Positions 1 to 5,511 of a DNA stretch of 5,511 nt are shown one piece after another (the stretch's first letter is position 1; each line of letters starts with the position of its first letter). The DNA is from JBLHRE01 sp047625765. GTDB lineage: Bacteria > Bacteroidota > Bacteroidia > Flavobacteriales > JBLHRE01. Where the stretch lies: assembly GCA_047625765.1 (NCBI GenBank), contig JBLHRE010000124.1, positions 1-5,511 of the forward strand, written 5' to 3'. The notes under the pieces were generated by a model. That model ran no database searches and was not told where the DNA came from. It saw only the letters and a program-made list of their open reading frames with translations. Position numbers and translations under genes: made by a program.

Positions 1-648
1 GGATTGATTAAAGAGCTCAATTGCTCCTGTGAATGTTTGACTAACCAGAACTTTAGAATCATTCTTTGAAAAACCCATTTGTAAAGCTGCTTCCATCATA
101 CTTTGCATAAAATAAAACACATAAGCTGGCCCGCTACCAGAAATCCCTGTAGAGGCATCGATTAAACTTTCAGTACTAACTAGAATAGACTTACCCGTCA
201 TATTCAACAAGCTTTCTACGGTTAATAACTCTATTCGCGAAACCTCAGGCGAAGCTACATAAGACGTTAAACCTACTCCAACTTTAGCTGGTAAGTTTGG
301 CATCGCACGTATAACTTTTTTTACTCCAGAAAAGTCCTTTATTGCTTTTAAAGTAACTCCCGCCATTATCGAAATAATAATTTGATCTGATCCAACCAAT
401 GGATTAATTTGTTTGAACAAGTCTTCTGCGTGATGTGGTTTGACTGCTACAAAAATAATATCTGCTTTTGGCACACAATCTTTTAATTCTTTAAAGGCAT
501 CGAAGTGAGAAATTTGATGAAGTTCTTCTAACTTTTCATCAGATTTATCCAATACCATGATGTTTTTTTTCTTGAGTAATTTTGACTTCGACATTCCTTC
601 GGCATAGGTAAGCCCCATATTTCCCGCTCCTATTACTAATACTTTCAT
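1..648 (-). CDS. proC: Pyrroline-5-carboxylate reductase, N-terminal 216 codons (3' end outside window)
   Basis: ProC catalyses the last step of proline synthesis: NAD(P)H-dependent reduction of 1-pyrroline-5-carboxylate to L-proline in the cytoplasm. The frame is open from the ATG at 648 down to base 1, giving 216 residues of a protein usually about 265-275 long, so the C-terminal dimerisation helices are missing. The N-terminus MKVLVIGAGNMG carries the Rossmann dinucleotide-binding glycines (G7, G9, G12). Further on are the family's MAGV stretch (95-98), the R-A-M-P-N motif (114-118) and G-S-G-P-A-Y (171-176), which opens the substrate-binding C-terminal domain. The start is fixed by the Rossmann motif at the very N-terminus; it has an A/T-rich leader and no Shine-Dalgarno sequence. 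It lies 9 bases after the stop of a small ORF on the same strand, so the two are probably co-transcribed. Nothing looks broken in the visible part. Identification is by motif recognition and is secure. Confidence 0.95.
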   Translation of the reverse strand, partial: MKVLVIGAGNMGLTYAEGMSKSKLLKKKNIMVLDKSDEKLEELHQISHFDAFKELKDCVPKADIIFVAVKPHHAEDLFKQINPLVGSDQIIISIMAGVTLKAIKDFSGVKKVIRAMPNLPAKVGVGLTSYVASPEVSRIELLTVESLLNMTGKSILVSTESLIDASTGISGSGPAYVFYFMQSMMEAALQMGFSKNDSKVLVSQTFTGAIELFNQS

Positions 649-657
649 TATATATTT

Positions 658-831
658 TTAGACAATTATTTTTAAATATGTAAAGAGTGATTTTGGTGAT
701 ATAAATAATGTACAATCATCACAATCTTTTACCTTACCAAAGTAGCTTTCTCTATATTTATGTAATGTTTTGACAGGCAAGCCCAAAAAGTATTTCTTTA
801 CATAAGTCACTTTAGTCGTAAGTTCCCTCAT
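658..831 (-). CDS. Small uncharacterised protein (57 aa) directly upstream of proC
   Basis: I do not recognise this family with certainty. The frame runs from ATG at 831-829 to TAA at 660-658 and encodes 57 residues starting MRELTTKVTYVKKYFLGLPV. It is basic in its N-terminal half, with alternating hydrophobic/charged stretches that could form beta strands. In the middle is an acidic C-x-x-C pair (D-C-D-D-C, Cys37 and Cys40), followed by a short hydrophobic tail ending LKIIV. There is no signal peptide or clear membrane segment. The start has an A-rich leader and no Shine-Dalgarno sequence, as is usual in Bacteroidota. It ends 9 bases before the proC start on the same strand, which suggests an operon. 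The composition reads like protein rather than random AT-rich frame: it has K/Y/F/G-rich segments and the cysteine pair. A chance ORF of this length in AT-rich DNA is still possible. The Cys pair could bind a metal, but this is speculation. Confidence 0.55.
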   Translation of the reverse strand: MRELTTKVTYVKKYFLGLPVKTLHKYRESYFGKVKDCDDCTLFISPKSLFTYLKIIV

Positions 832-1251
832 TTTCACACTATATCGTTTCTCGGTTTTTGTGTTTCTTTTAATATTAATAATTTTTATTCGTTTACTTTT
901 AGTACTAATTAATTTTAATGAAGGAGTTTCTATATTATGATCAATTGATTACAATAAATTAGAGAAGGTGAATAGCGAAATTTTAAGAGAATTCTAAAGT
1001 TTCTAACTTTAATAACATTCTTCTTGTAAGTTAATTAAATTAAAGGCAATTGGTAGCAAACATTAGTTCTAAACTCATTTCCTAAAGAAATTAATTAACC
1101 TGACTGATTTCTAAAAAATCAGATTATTGAAGATTGAGAATATGTAATTTTGGAATTCATTCTTTTCTCCATCATATTTTTAATATACTCATATTTGGTT
1201 TAACCACCTATTAATCGGACAAAATCAATTTTGTTAAACAAATCTACCTAT
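832..1251. other. AT-rich intergenic region between the proC operon and the IS remnant
   Basis: About 420 bases without a supportable gene on either strand; all frames are cut by frequent stops. It should contain the promoter for the minus-strand small ORF and proC, but I find no clean TTG/TAnnTTTG pair. Visible structures are an imperfect palindrome at 934-955 (listed separately), a 7-bp inverted repeat CTGATTT/AAATCAG at 1104-1110 and 1116-1122, and a tight inverted repeat ACAAAAT/ATTTTGT at 1219-1225 and 1228-1234 that runs into TTGTT-A-AACAA (1231-1241). None has a T-run or other sign of function, and AT-rich DNA produces such repeats by chance. Confidence 0.5.
934..955. repeat. Imperfect 22-bp palindrome centred on ATCAATTGAT
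   Basis: The central ten bases (940-949) are a perfect palindrome. The arms extend to 934 and 955 with nine of eleven positions paired; the exceptions are 937/952 and the G-T pair 939/950. It lies about 100 bases upstream of the small ORF start on the minus strand, which is a possible operator position for the small ORF-proC transcript. No regulator gene is nearby and no second copy was seen in the window, so a role is only a guess. Confidence 0.3.
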
Positions 1252-1277
1252 TGTAGTTCTCCCCAAAATTAGGACAG
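1252..1277 (+). repeat. Candidate left terminal inverted repeat of the IS3-like remnant
   Basis: The segment begins TGTAGTTCTCCCC and ends AATTAGGACAG just ahead of orfA. The TG start and the AGGACA end resemble terminal repeats of IS3-family elements. With no right-end partner in the window, the assignment rests only on position and resemblance. Confidence 0.4.
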
Positions 1278-1286
1278 CAAATAAAA

Positions 1287-1538
1287 ATGTCAATTCAAAG
1301 CTGTACTATAAAACGAACAAGAAGAAAATTCAGTGCCTCATTCAAGACAAAGGTGGCTCTTAAAGCAATTAAGGAAAGACTCACAACTCAAGAACTGACC
1401 TCTAAGTTTGAAGTTCATTCTAGTCAAATCAGTCAATGGAAAAAGAAATTTCCGGGAAATGCATCAGCTGCTTTTGAAACGAAACGAGAAGACGAGAAAA
1501 CTGATATCGAAAAAAACAAGAAGAATAGATCTAATTAA
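1287..1538 (+). pseudogene. IS3-family transposase OrfA (HTH subunit), C-terminally altered remnant
   Basis: OrfA is the DNA-binding part of the IS3 transposase and normally joins OrfB by programmed frameshifting. The 83-residue product shows the typical N-terminal block R-T-R-R-K-F-S (10-16), then F-K-x-K-V-A-L-x-A-I-K-E-R (19-31), and a helix-turn-helix ending with S-Q-I-S-Q-W-K-K (46-53). Intact OrfA proteins continue with a leucine-zipper helix to roughly 95-110 residues. Here that part is replaced by a lysine/asparagine-rich tail after residue 68 and a stop at 1536-1538. The usual family start, a Met before K-R-T-R-R-K-F, corresponds to an ATA (Ile8), so the true start may have mutated and the upstream ATG at 1287 may be accidental. 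An A7 run lies near the end of the frame, but slipping there leads quickly to stops. No OrfB follows. The family call is firm; the gene is almost certainly non-functional. Confidence 0.8.
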
Positions 1539-1780
1539 ATAGTAAAAAACAAACCTCAGTTACCCGCAAAGGCTAAAAGAAATCCGGATTTTAGTACTTA
1601 TGGAAAGTTTCAAGTAATCCATCCGTCAATCCACAAATTGTTGGGGATGACATATTATTGGATAAACTTAATTCGCGAAAACTGGTTGGAATCAGTTTTG
1701 AATTTATCGGTTTTCAGTCCCTCACTATTTTCTATTCTTTCAACCCCAAGATTAAAGGGGTATACACAACACGGTAAGAG
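1539..1780. other. Intergenic stretch between the IS remnant and the helicase gene, no recognised gene
   Basis: The plus-strand frame of OrfA stays open for 81 codons after its TAA, up to a stop at 1782-1784 inside the helicase 3' end. It has no ATG near the start and shows no resemblance to OrfB or to any family I know. In DNA this AT-rich such a run can occur by chance. The only structure of note is the hairpin at 1743-1761. Confidence 0.4.
1743..1761 (-). terminator. Weak hairpin just downstream of the helicase stop, possible terminator
   Basis: ACCCC at 1743-1747 pairs with GGGGT at 1757-1761 around a 9-base loop, about 20 bases past the helicase stop on the minus strand. The 5-bp G/C stem is the most stable structure near the gene end, but no U-run follows in the minus-strand direction. 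Intrinsic termination is uncertain. Confidence 0.3.
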
Positions 1781-3472
1781 CTAAACATAAAACAGCAAAG
1801 CCAATTTTAAGGTAGTATAATCCACTACCCCATCCAGTTTCACAAACAGTTCTTTCAAACTAGGCTCCGGCTTATCCGTCTTTTTATCAGCTTCGGCCTT
1901 CAAAAAAGCATAGGCAGTATAAATTTGTGAAATAACCTCTCCTTCGGGTTTAAATTTACCAAGATCTATCTCCGGTATCAACTCTTTAATTTTGCCCAAA
2001 TGGCTTACAATGGTGCCTTCACCCAAACCTCGTTCATCCGCAATTTCTTTGATACTCATTCCCTTTTTAACAAACTCAGCAGTACGCACATGAGTAGGGA
2101 TTTTCTCCTGTGATTTATCTGCTTTTTTCTTTGCCAATTTGGTGATTTCTGCAGCATCGGTTAAGCCCCCTATTCGTGTTAAAAAACTTTTATGCAAAGA
2201 TTCCCACACTTCTAAATGCATGCTTGAATCCAATTCAGAAGCTATTTCTTGAAATCGCTTGTCTGCTTTTACCACAAGAGTATCTACCTCCAAAGCTTTA
2301 TTATTGAAACCCAATAAAGACAAGCCTTCAATATCCTTTAGCCGCGAAAGAGCCACATAGCCCTGCCCGGATTCAAAGGTTTTACTTAGATCCATTTGCG
2401 CAGCATCCAAGGTCATTCCCTGACTTTTATGCACCGTAATGGCCCATGCCAAACGCAAAGGCAACTGTTGAAATGAAGCGAGAACCTTTCCCTTGTCATC
2501 ATTCACTGTCCACGATTCGCTGGTAGCATGAATGGTTCTACCGTCTAATAATTTCACTTTAGGTATTCCTTCGTCATCAAATGAAACAACATGCCCAATA
2601 TTTCCATTCACAATTCCCTTTTCAGGATTATTTTTTACAAACATCACTTTGGCCTCTAATTTCAATTGCAATTGGGTTGGGGCCAAAACGCTATTCTCAA
2701 GCATAGCAGTCAATTTGGCATTGCCTTTTGTGCTAGCCTTATACTCTTTAGCTGCTCCTTTCAACTCTTTTATAGCGGCAGCATTCACTCGGTCAACATC
2801 CACATTATGGGTAAACAATCGTGGTGCATCATCCGAAATGGTATGGTTCATGGCATCCGTCAAAATTTTAATCCCCTTTTCGGAAACATCATTCTTTCGT
2901 ATCTCATTTAACAAATGATTGAGGCTATTATTTGTTTGTCTGTATTGCTGACTTAAGTAACAGACATTCATTTGGGCTTGCACCCATGCTTGACTCATGA
3001 AAGCGAATTTTTCGCGGTTCTGCTCATTGTTATTCCCGATGGGAGGTAACTGAAAAAAATCGCCAGAAACCACCACTTGAATTCCTCCAAATGGGGCATC
3101 TACCGATTTGAACCTTCTCAACACCTGATCGACCAATTCGAATTGCTTTCGGTGCAGCATGGATATCTCATCAACAATCAAAACCCTAACATTATTCAAA
3201 TTATCTTTCAAATATTTCTTACCCAATAAGGCTTGAAAATCATGCTCTTGCATTTCCGATTTTATACCAATTCCCGACCAAGTATGAATGGTCATACCAT
3301 TGATATGAGTGGCTGCTATTCCTGTGGAAGCTGTAACAGCCACAGGCACTTTTCTAGCTTTTAAATAAGCTATATAAGCGTTAAGAACATAGGTTTTACC
3401 GGTTCCTGCAGAACCTGTTAAAAACACATTCGCGCCAGATTTAAGGATGGCTAAGGCTTTATCTTGTAGCAT
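1781..3472 (-). CDS. Pif1/RecD-type superfamily 1 DNA helicase with C-terminal helix-turn-helix domain
   Basis: A 563-aa ATP-dependent DNA helicase, by family a 5'-to-3' translocase on single-stranded DNA. Motifs appear in order: Walker A GSAGTGKT (20-27), the Ia-like block TASTGIAA (47-54), Walker B VDEIS (100-104), motif III GDFFQLPP (137-144), the LSQQYRQ motif (173-179), the UvrD/Pif1 C-terminal motif TVHKSQGMTLD (346-356) and GQGYVALSR (369-377), which supplies the arginine finger. After a basic linker (about 445-458), residues 460-495 form a helix-turn-helix like the one at the C-termini of some RecQ and Pif1-like proteins. The ATG at 3472 is preceded by an in-frame TAA 9 bases upstream and places Walker A near the N-terminus, as in the family. 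All motifs are intact, so the gene looks functional. Lines sampled by eye are about 45% G+C, against about 30-40% in the flanking genes. It stands alone, between a decayed IS and a broken cytochrome gene. A housekeeping replication/repair role and an accessory role are both possible. Confidence 0.93.
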   Translation of the reverse strand: MLQDKALAILKSGANVFLTGSAGTGKTYVLNAYIAYLKARKVPVAVTASTGIAATHINGMTIHTWSGIGIKSEMQEHDFQALLGKKYLKDNLNNVRVLIVDEISMLHRKQFELVDQVLRRFKSVDAPFGGIQVVVSGDFFQLPPIGNNNEQNREKFAFMSQAWVQAQMNVCYLSQQYRQTNNSLNHLLNEIRKNDVSEKGIKILTDAMNHTISDDAPRLFTHNVDVDRVNAAAIKELKGAAKEYKASTKGNAKLTAMLENSVLAPTQLQLKLEAKVMFVKNNPEKGIVNGNIGHVVSFDDEGIPKVKLLDGRTIHATSESWTVNDDKGKVLASFQQLPLRLAWAITVHKSQGMTLDAAQMDLSKTFESGQGYVALSRLKDIEGLSLLGFNNKALEVDTLVVKADKRFQEIASELDSSMHLEVWESLHKSFLTRIGGLTDAAEITKLAKKKADKSQEKIPTHVRTAEFVKKGMSIKEIADERGLGEGTIVSHLGKIKELIPEIDLGKFKPEGEVISQIYTAYAFLKAEADKKTDKPEPSLKELFVKLDGVVDYTTLKLALLFYV

Positions 3473-3576
3473 GCTTATAAATTATATACTCCCGTGTTTT
3501 GGGATACAATGAAAGTTTAGATTGTGGTTTCGTTCCGCGAAGGTATTTAATAATCTTCTATTCATTTAGGTAATAA

Positions 3577-3978
3577 CATCAATCTTCTACAGCTATTCAT
3601 AAGCCCACAAGGTATGAGGGAGCAACCTTGGGGCTGGTACTTTTTAATAATTTGAGTTTATCTAAAAACAACACCATCCTCTGTGCTTCATGTCACATTC
3701 AAGAATTCCCTTTTACAAGCACTACACGATTTACTATGGGCTCTGAAGGAGGAAAGAACAGAAGCTATTATAGAGGTTTAAGGCATGCTCTTTTTATGAT
3801 CTTTGAATATCAATCCGATCAAGGAAGATCCTTACAATCAATTAAGAGAGCTATAGAAACCTGTTATGGTACAGCACAAATGATAGAACTAATGCAGTAT
3901 TTGCAGACCGATTGGAGTTCCGATCACCGTTCAGAAAATTGGAAAATTAAATTGGGAGAAAACGAGTACCCAATTTAA
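3577..3978 (+). pseudogene. Di-heme cytochrome c peroxidase (MauG/CcpA family) remnant
   Basis: Intact members are periplasmic di-heme proteins of roughly 330-400 residues that reduce hydrogen peroxide or carry out related oxidations. The open frame starts after a TAA at 3574-3576. From about 3598 it reads like the family's N-terminal block (N-K-P-T-x-E-G-x-x-L-G-x-x-L-F), then L-S-x-x-N-T-I-x-C-A-S-C-H with the first haem-binding CxxCH encoded at 3682-3696, then E-F-P-F-T and a phenylalanine/glycine stretch matching the family's F-S-x-G-x-x-G region (to about 3760). After that the similarity fades and the frame ends at 3978 with no second CxxCH and no methionine-ligand region. There is no signal peptide, which the family needs for export, and no ATG at a sensible place: a TTG at 3628 is the only candidate and falls within the conserved block. 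The sequence after about 3780 may come from an internal deletion or a fusion to foreign sequence. It is a broken gene; the family call rests on the haem region. Confidence 0.65.
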
Positions 3979-4800
3979 GAAATAACAAATAGTACAGCCT
4001 TAATCTACAATTCTCAAATACCTGAGAGTTTTGTATGTTTTTATATGAAACATTGCAGGGAAAAAGAATTATTTGTGTTAGATTTTAAGATAAAGGAAAC
4101 CGACTTTTGGAAATCCATTATAACCCTGTAAATTCAATTCGGTGCCATTACCCACGTTTCAAGACAAAAAATGAAGAACCATCACCTGAGGAATTGATTG
4201 CAATTGAATTATGTACCAAAAAATATTCGGACCGGCTTCCTAATTAAATAATTTACAATTCAAAGTACATTACTTTCTACGTCTCTACTTCCTTTGCACT
4301 AAACCTTAACTGCAAGAAGCACAATCCTAAATGACATTGGCGTATTAAAACTTACAAATATTTTAATAATTTACCTTTCCTTAATTTAATTGTAATCCTA
4401 AGAAGGAATCTGAAGTTGAACTATTAATGGGTAGAACTTATGAAGTATTCTATTTTAAAGTGAATATTATTTATACAACCTAAAAACTTAAGGTAGAGGT
4501 GTGATAAATCTATATAAGGAAGAAAAACAGTTTTACATTTAGAATATCCATTTGAAATAAAAGCAGCTAATCGAATATACGGCTCCAACTAAAATAGTCG
4601 ATTGCGTATTTCACCTGTTTGCGCTAAAGCTTCAGCCCAAACAATCAACCCAGTTTACTTAAGCCTAGCGTGGTAATTTCTTTTTTGATGCTAACACATA
4701 AATTATGTCTTGTCGATTTCAGGTAGTCTGTAGAAAGCCTCCTTGTCCAGCTTCTCATTTTATATCGTTTCTATTTTAAAGAACTCGCCTTTATTTTGGG
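3979..4800. other. Long AT-rich region without a convincing gene
   Basis: About 820 bases with no supportable gene. Short open stretches occur: plus strand 4045-4131 (28 aa, with ATG), overlapping in another frame an ATG-less run at 4089-4247 (52 codons, rich in P, N and E), and minus strand 4645-4758 (37 aa, with ATG). The first two could be pieces of one frameshifted gene, because the second picks up near where the first ends. Neither resembles a family I know, and runs of this length are expected by chance at this base composition. There are no tRNA-like or rRNA-like segments and no tandem repeats. The stretch may be an eroded gene, as expected beside a pseudogene. The last 50 bases probably contain promoter sequence for the acetyltransferase operon. 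Confidence 0.5.
4011..4042 (+). terminator. Weak stem-loop with T-rich tail after the cytochrome pseudogene
   Basis: TCTCA (4012-4016) pairs with TGAGA (4023-4027) around a 6-base loop, extendable by a T-G pair (4011/4028). It is followed by a T-rich stretch to 4042. It lies about 35 bases beyond the pseudogene stop, the right place for the former gene's terminator. The stem is short, so this is tentative. Confidence 0.3.
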
Positions 4801-4808
4801 TACCTTCG
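4801..4808 (+). promoter_or_regulatory. Candidate Bacteroidota -7 promoter element for the acetyltransferase-racemase operon
   Basis: TACCTTCG matches the Bacteroidota primary sigma factor -7 consensus TAnnTTTG at all but one position (C for T) and is followed by C, as often seen. It would place transcription start near 4815 and leave a leader of about 40 bases before the ATG at 4857. A clean -33 TTG is not visible at the expected spacing of about 20 bases, which lowers confidence. The leader contains GCTATAT twice (4808-4814, 4820-4826) and a small inverted repeat TCGC/GCGA (4806-4809, 4816-4819), probably incidental. Confidence 0.45.
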
Positions 4809-4856
4809 CTATATTGCGAGCTATATCCTAATTACAGGATAAATTATCCCAAATTT

Positions 4857-5297
4857 ATGCTTGAAACAAAAATATTCGATTCCATAAATAAACCTTCTCA
4901 ACAAGAAAAAGCAGCAATTATTGATTTCTTGTTCGAAAATCTTCAGGAATACGGAGACCCTAAAGCAGACATACAAAAGTGTTTGGATTACGCATTGCAA
5001 GAATTCGAATCGTTTGGCGGTTTTACAATGATTCTTATCGAAGATAAAATCATAAAAGGTGCTACCATTATCAACCAAACAGGAATGGGCGGTTATATTC
5101 CAGAAAACATATTAGTGTATATAGCAACACACAATAAATACAGAGGCCAAGGCTTAGGTAAAAAACTTATGCAAGGTGCCATTGATTTTGCAAGTGGAGA
5201 TATTGCTTTACATGTAGAAGCTAACAATCCTGCCAAATTTCTTTACGAAAAACTTGGCTTTACAAATCCTTATCTAGAAATGAGGTTGAAAAAATAA
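4857..5297 (+). CDS. GNAT-family N-acetyltransferase (146 aa)
   Basis: GNAT enzymes transfer an acetyl group from acetyl-CoA to an amine, such as a free amino acid, amino sugar, antibiotic or protein N-terminus. The fold is recognisable. There is an N-terminal helical half (1-50), strands around 56-73, strand beta-4 ending LVYIATHNKY (86-95), and the pyrophosphate-binding motif A loop R-G-Q-G-L-G (96-101) followed by the helix KKLMQGAIDFA. Motif B follows, with N123/N124, P125 and the L-Y-E-K-L-G-F signature (129-135). The length is typical for a single-domain GNAT. The frame extends upstream to a TTG at 4743, but I chose the ATG at 4857: the extension is unlike GNAT sequence and would overlap the probable promoter. 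The stop at 5295-5297 is separated by one base from the ATG of the racemase gene, so the two are almost certainly translated from one mRNA. Its substrate cannot be read from sequence; a small amine or amino acid linked to the racemase is a reasonable inference. Confidence 0.88.
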   Translation: MLETKIFDSINKPSQQEKAAIIDFLFENLQEYGDPKADIQKCLDYALQEFESFGGFTMILIEDKIIKGATIINQTGMGGYIPENILVYIATHNKYRGQGLGKKLMQGAIDFASGDIALHVEANNPAKFLYEKLGFTNPYLEMRLKK

Positions 5298-5298
5298 A

Positions 5299-5511
5299 AT
5301 GGCAGAGTTAATAATACAAACCGAAAAAATTAAAGGCAACATAAAATTCTTAAGCAAGTATTTTTTAAAACATAATATTGAATGGAGCCTTATTACAAAA
5401 GTTTTCTCTGGCGATAAGGAGTTTCTAAAGCATGTATTAACTGCAGATGTTATTGCTCAAATAAACTCGGTTGGTGATTCAAGATTGACAAGTTTAAAAA
5501 ACTTGAAAGAA
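5299..5511 (+). CDS. Alanine/ornithine racemase-family PLP enzyme, N-terminal 71 codons (3' end outside window)
   Basis: The first 71 residues of what is probably a 350-aa class fold-type III pyridoxal-phosphate racemase. The start MAELIIQTEKIKGNIKFLSK resembles the first strand and helix of this family's TIM barrel. The next strand, W-S-L-I-T-K-V-F-S-G-D (29-39), contains Lys34 in the position of the catalytic lysine that binds PLP; in alanine racemases this stretch is usually V-x-K-A-N-A-Y-G. The K-V-F-S-G-D form, followed by a D-S-R-L-x-S-L-K-N-L segment (58-67), fits the ornithine/amino-acid racemase branch better than classical alanine racemase. Such enzymes interconvert L- and D-amino acids; the true substrate here is unknown. 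The gene follows the GNAT gene by one base and the visible part has no defect. Identification rests on the N-terminal segment only. An alternative is another Ala_racemase_N-domain protein such as the YggS type, but the helix and lysine context fit that less well. Confidence 0.72.
   Translation, partial: MAELIIQTEKIKGNIKFLSKYFLKHNIEWSLITKVFSGDKEFLKHVLTADVIAQINSVGDSRLTSLKNLKE

Larger units (their letters stand above)
1252..1538 (+). mobile_element. Decayed IS3-family insertion sequence, left end and partial orfA only
   Basis: A candidate left terminal repeat (1252-1277) is followed nine bases later by an orfA-like frame. IS3-family elements are normally 1.2-1.5 kb with orfA, an overlapping orfB carrying the DDE integrase core, and a right terminal repeat. 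Here the element becomes unrecognisable after orfA. I found no orfB sequence and no inverse copy of the left repeat before the helicase gene at 1781. The right boundary is therefore undefined and is placed at the orfA stop. It is a non-autonomous remnant, most likely left by a deletion. Confidence 0.65.

Noticed and set aside
1104..1122. CTGATTT/AAATCAG hairpin considered as a terminator
   Set aside because: AT-rich 7-bp stem without a following T-run on either strand, and no gene ends nearby.
832..1251. CRISPR array, tRNA or riboswitch in the long intergenic regions
   Set aside because: No regularly spaced repeats, no cloverleaf-like arms with conserved T-loop, and no conserved aptamer pattern could be seen here or at 3979-4800.
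2532..2918. Plus-strand frames of 128 and 81 codons inside the helicase gene
   Set aside because: They lie antisense within a strongly supported helicase CDS and show no family motifs; they are frame shadows.
3552..3589. Direct repeat AATCTTCTA at 3552-3560 and 3581-3589, considered as a target-site duplication
   Set aside because: Only 20 bases separate the copies, so no element lies between them, and 9-base repeats are common at this composition.
4645..4758. Minus-strand 37-codon frame with ATG at 4758
   Set aside because: Short, no recognisable family, and such frames are expected by chance in AT-rich DNA; only its shared upstream sequence is reported.
4743..4856. N-terminal extension of the acetyltransferase starting at TTG 4743
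   Set aside because: The extra 38 residues are unlike GNAT sequence and overlap the likely promoter; ATG 4857 gives a normal-length protein.
4821..5078. Minus-strand 85-codon frame opposite the acetyltransferase
   Set aside because: Antisense to a well-supported GNAT gene, no recognisable motif, crosses its start region.

Overview
The window looks like chromosomal DNA from an AT-rich member of the Bacteroidota, probably a flavobacterium-like organism. Three things suggest this. Starts are A/T-rich with no Shine-Dalgarno sequence. A TAnnTTTG-like -7 element lies ahead of one gene. The readable proteins (ProC, the Pif1-type helicase with a C-terminal helix-turn-helix, the IS3 OrfA, the racemase) resemble Bacteroidota versions as I remember them. 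This placement is inference, because no database was searched.

Layout from left to right. Positions 1-831 hold a minus-strand pair: a 57-codon uncharacterised small ORF followed, after 9 bases, by the first 216 codons of proC (proline biosynthesis), which runs off the left edge. Positions 832-1251 are AT-rich intergenic DNA with an imperfect palindrome. Positions 1252-1538 hold the left end of a decayed IS3-family insertion sequence, with a candidate terminal repeat and a shortened orfA but no orfB. Positions 1781-3472, minus strand, hold a complete 563-aa Pif1/RecD-type superfamily 1 helicase with a C-terminal HTH domain. It is convergent with the IS remnant and clearly richer in G+C than its neighbours. 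Divergent from it, 3577-3978 holds a broken di-heme cytochrome c peroxidase (MauG-family) gene that keeps only its first CxxCH haem site. Positions 3979-4800 hold no convincing gene. From about 4801 a putative promoter leads into a two-gene plus-strand operon: a 146-aa GNAT acetyltransferase and, one base later, the N-terminus of a fold-type III PLP amino-acid racemase (alanine/ornithine racemase family) cut by the right edge.

The two edges carry ordinary metabolic operons (proline synthesis; a racemase plus acetyltransferase, probably for an amino-acid substrate). The middle is an accessory stretch of decayed genes around one intact helicase. No new defence, mobile or regulatory system can be demonstrated. 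The least explained items are the small ORF ahead of proC and the function of the acetyltransferase-racemase pair.
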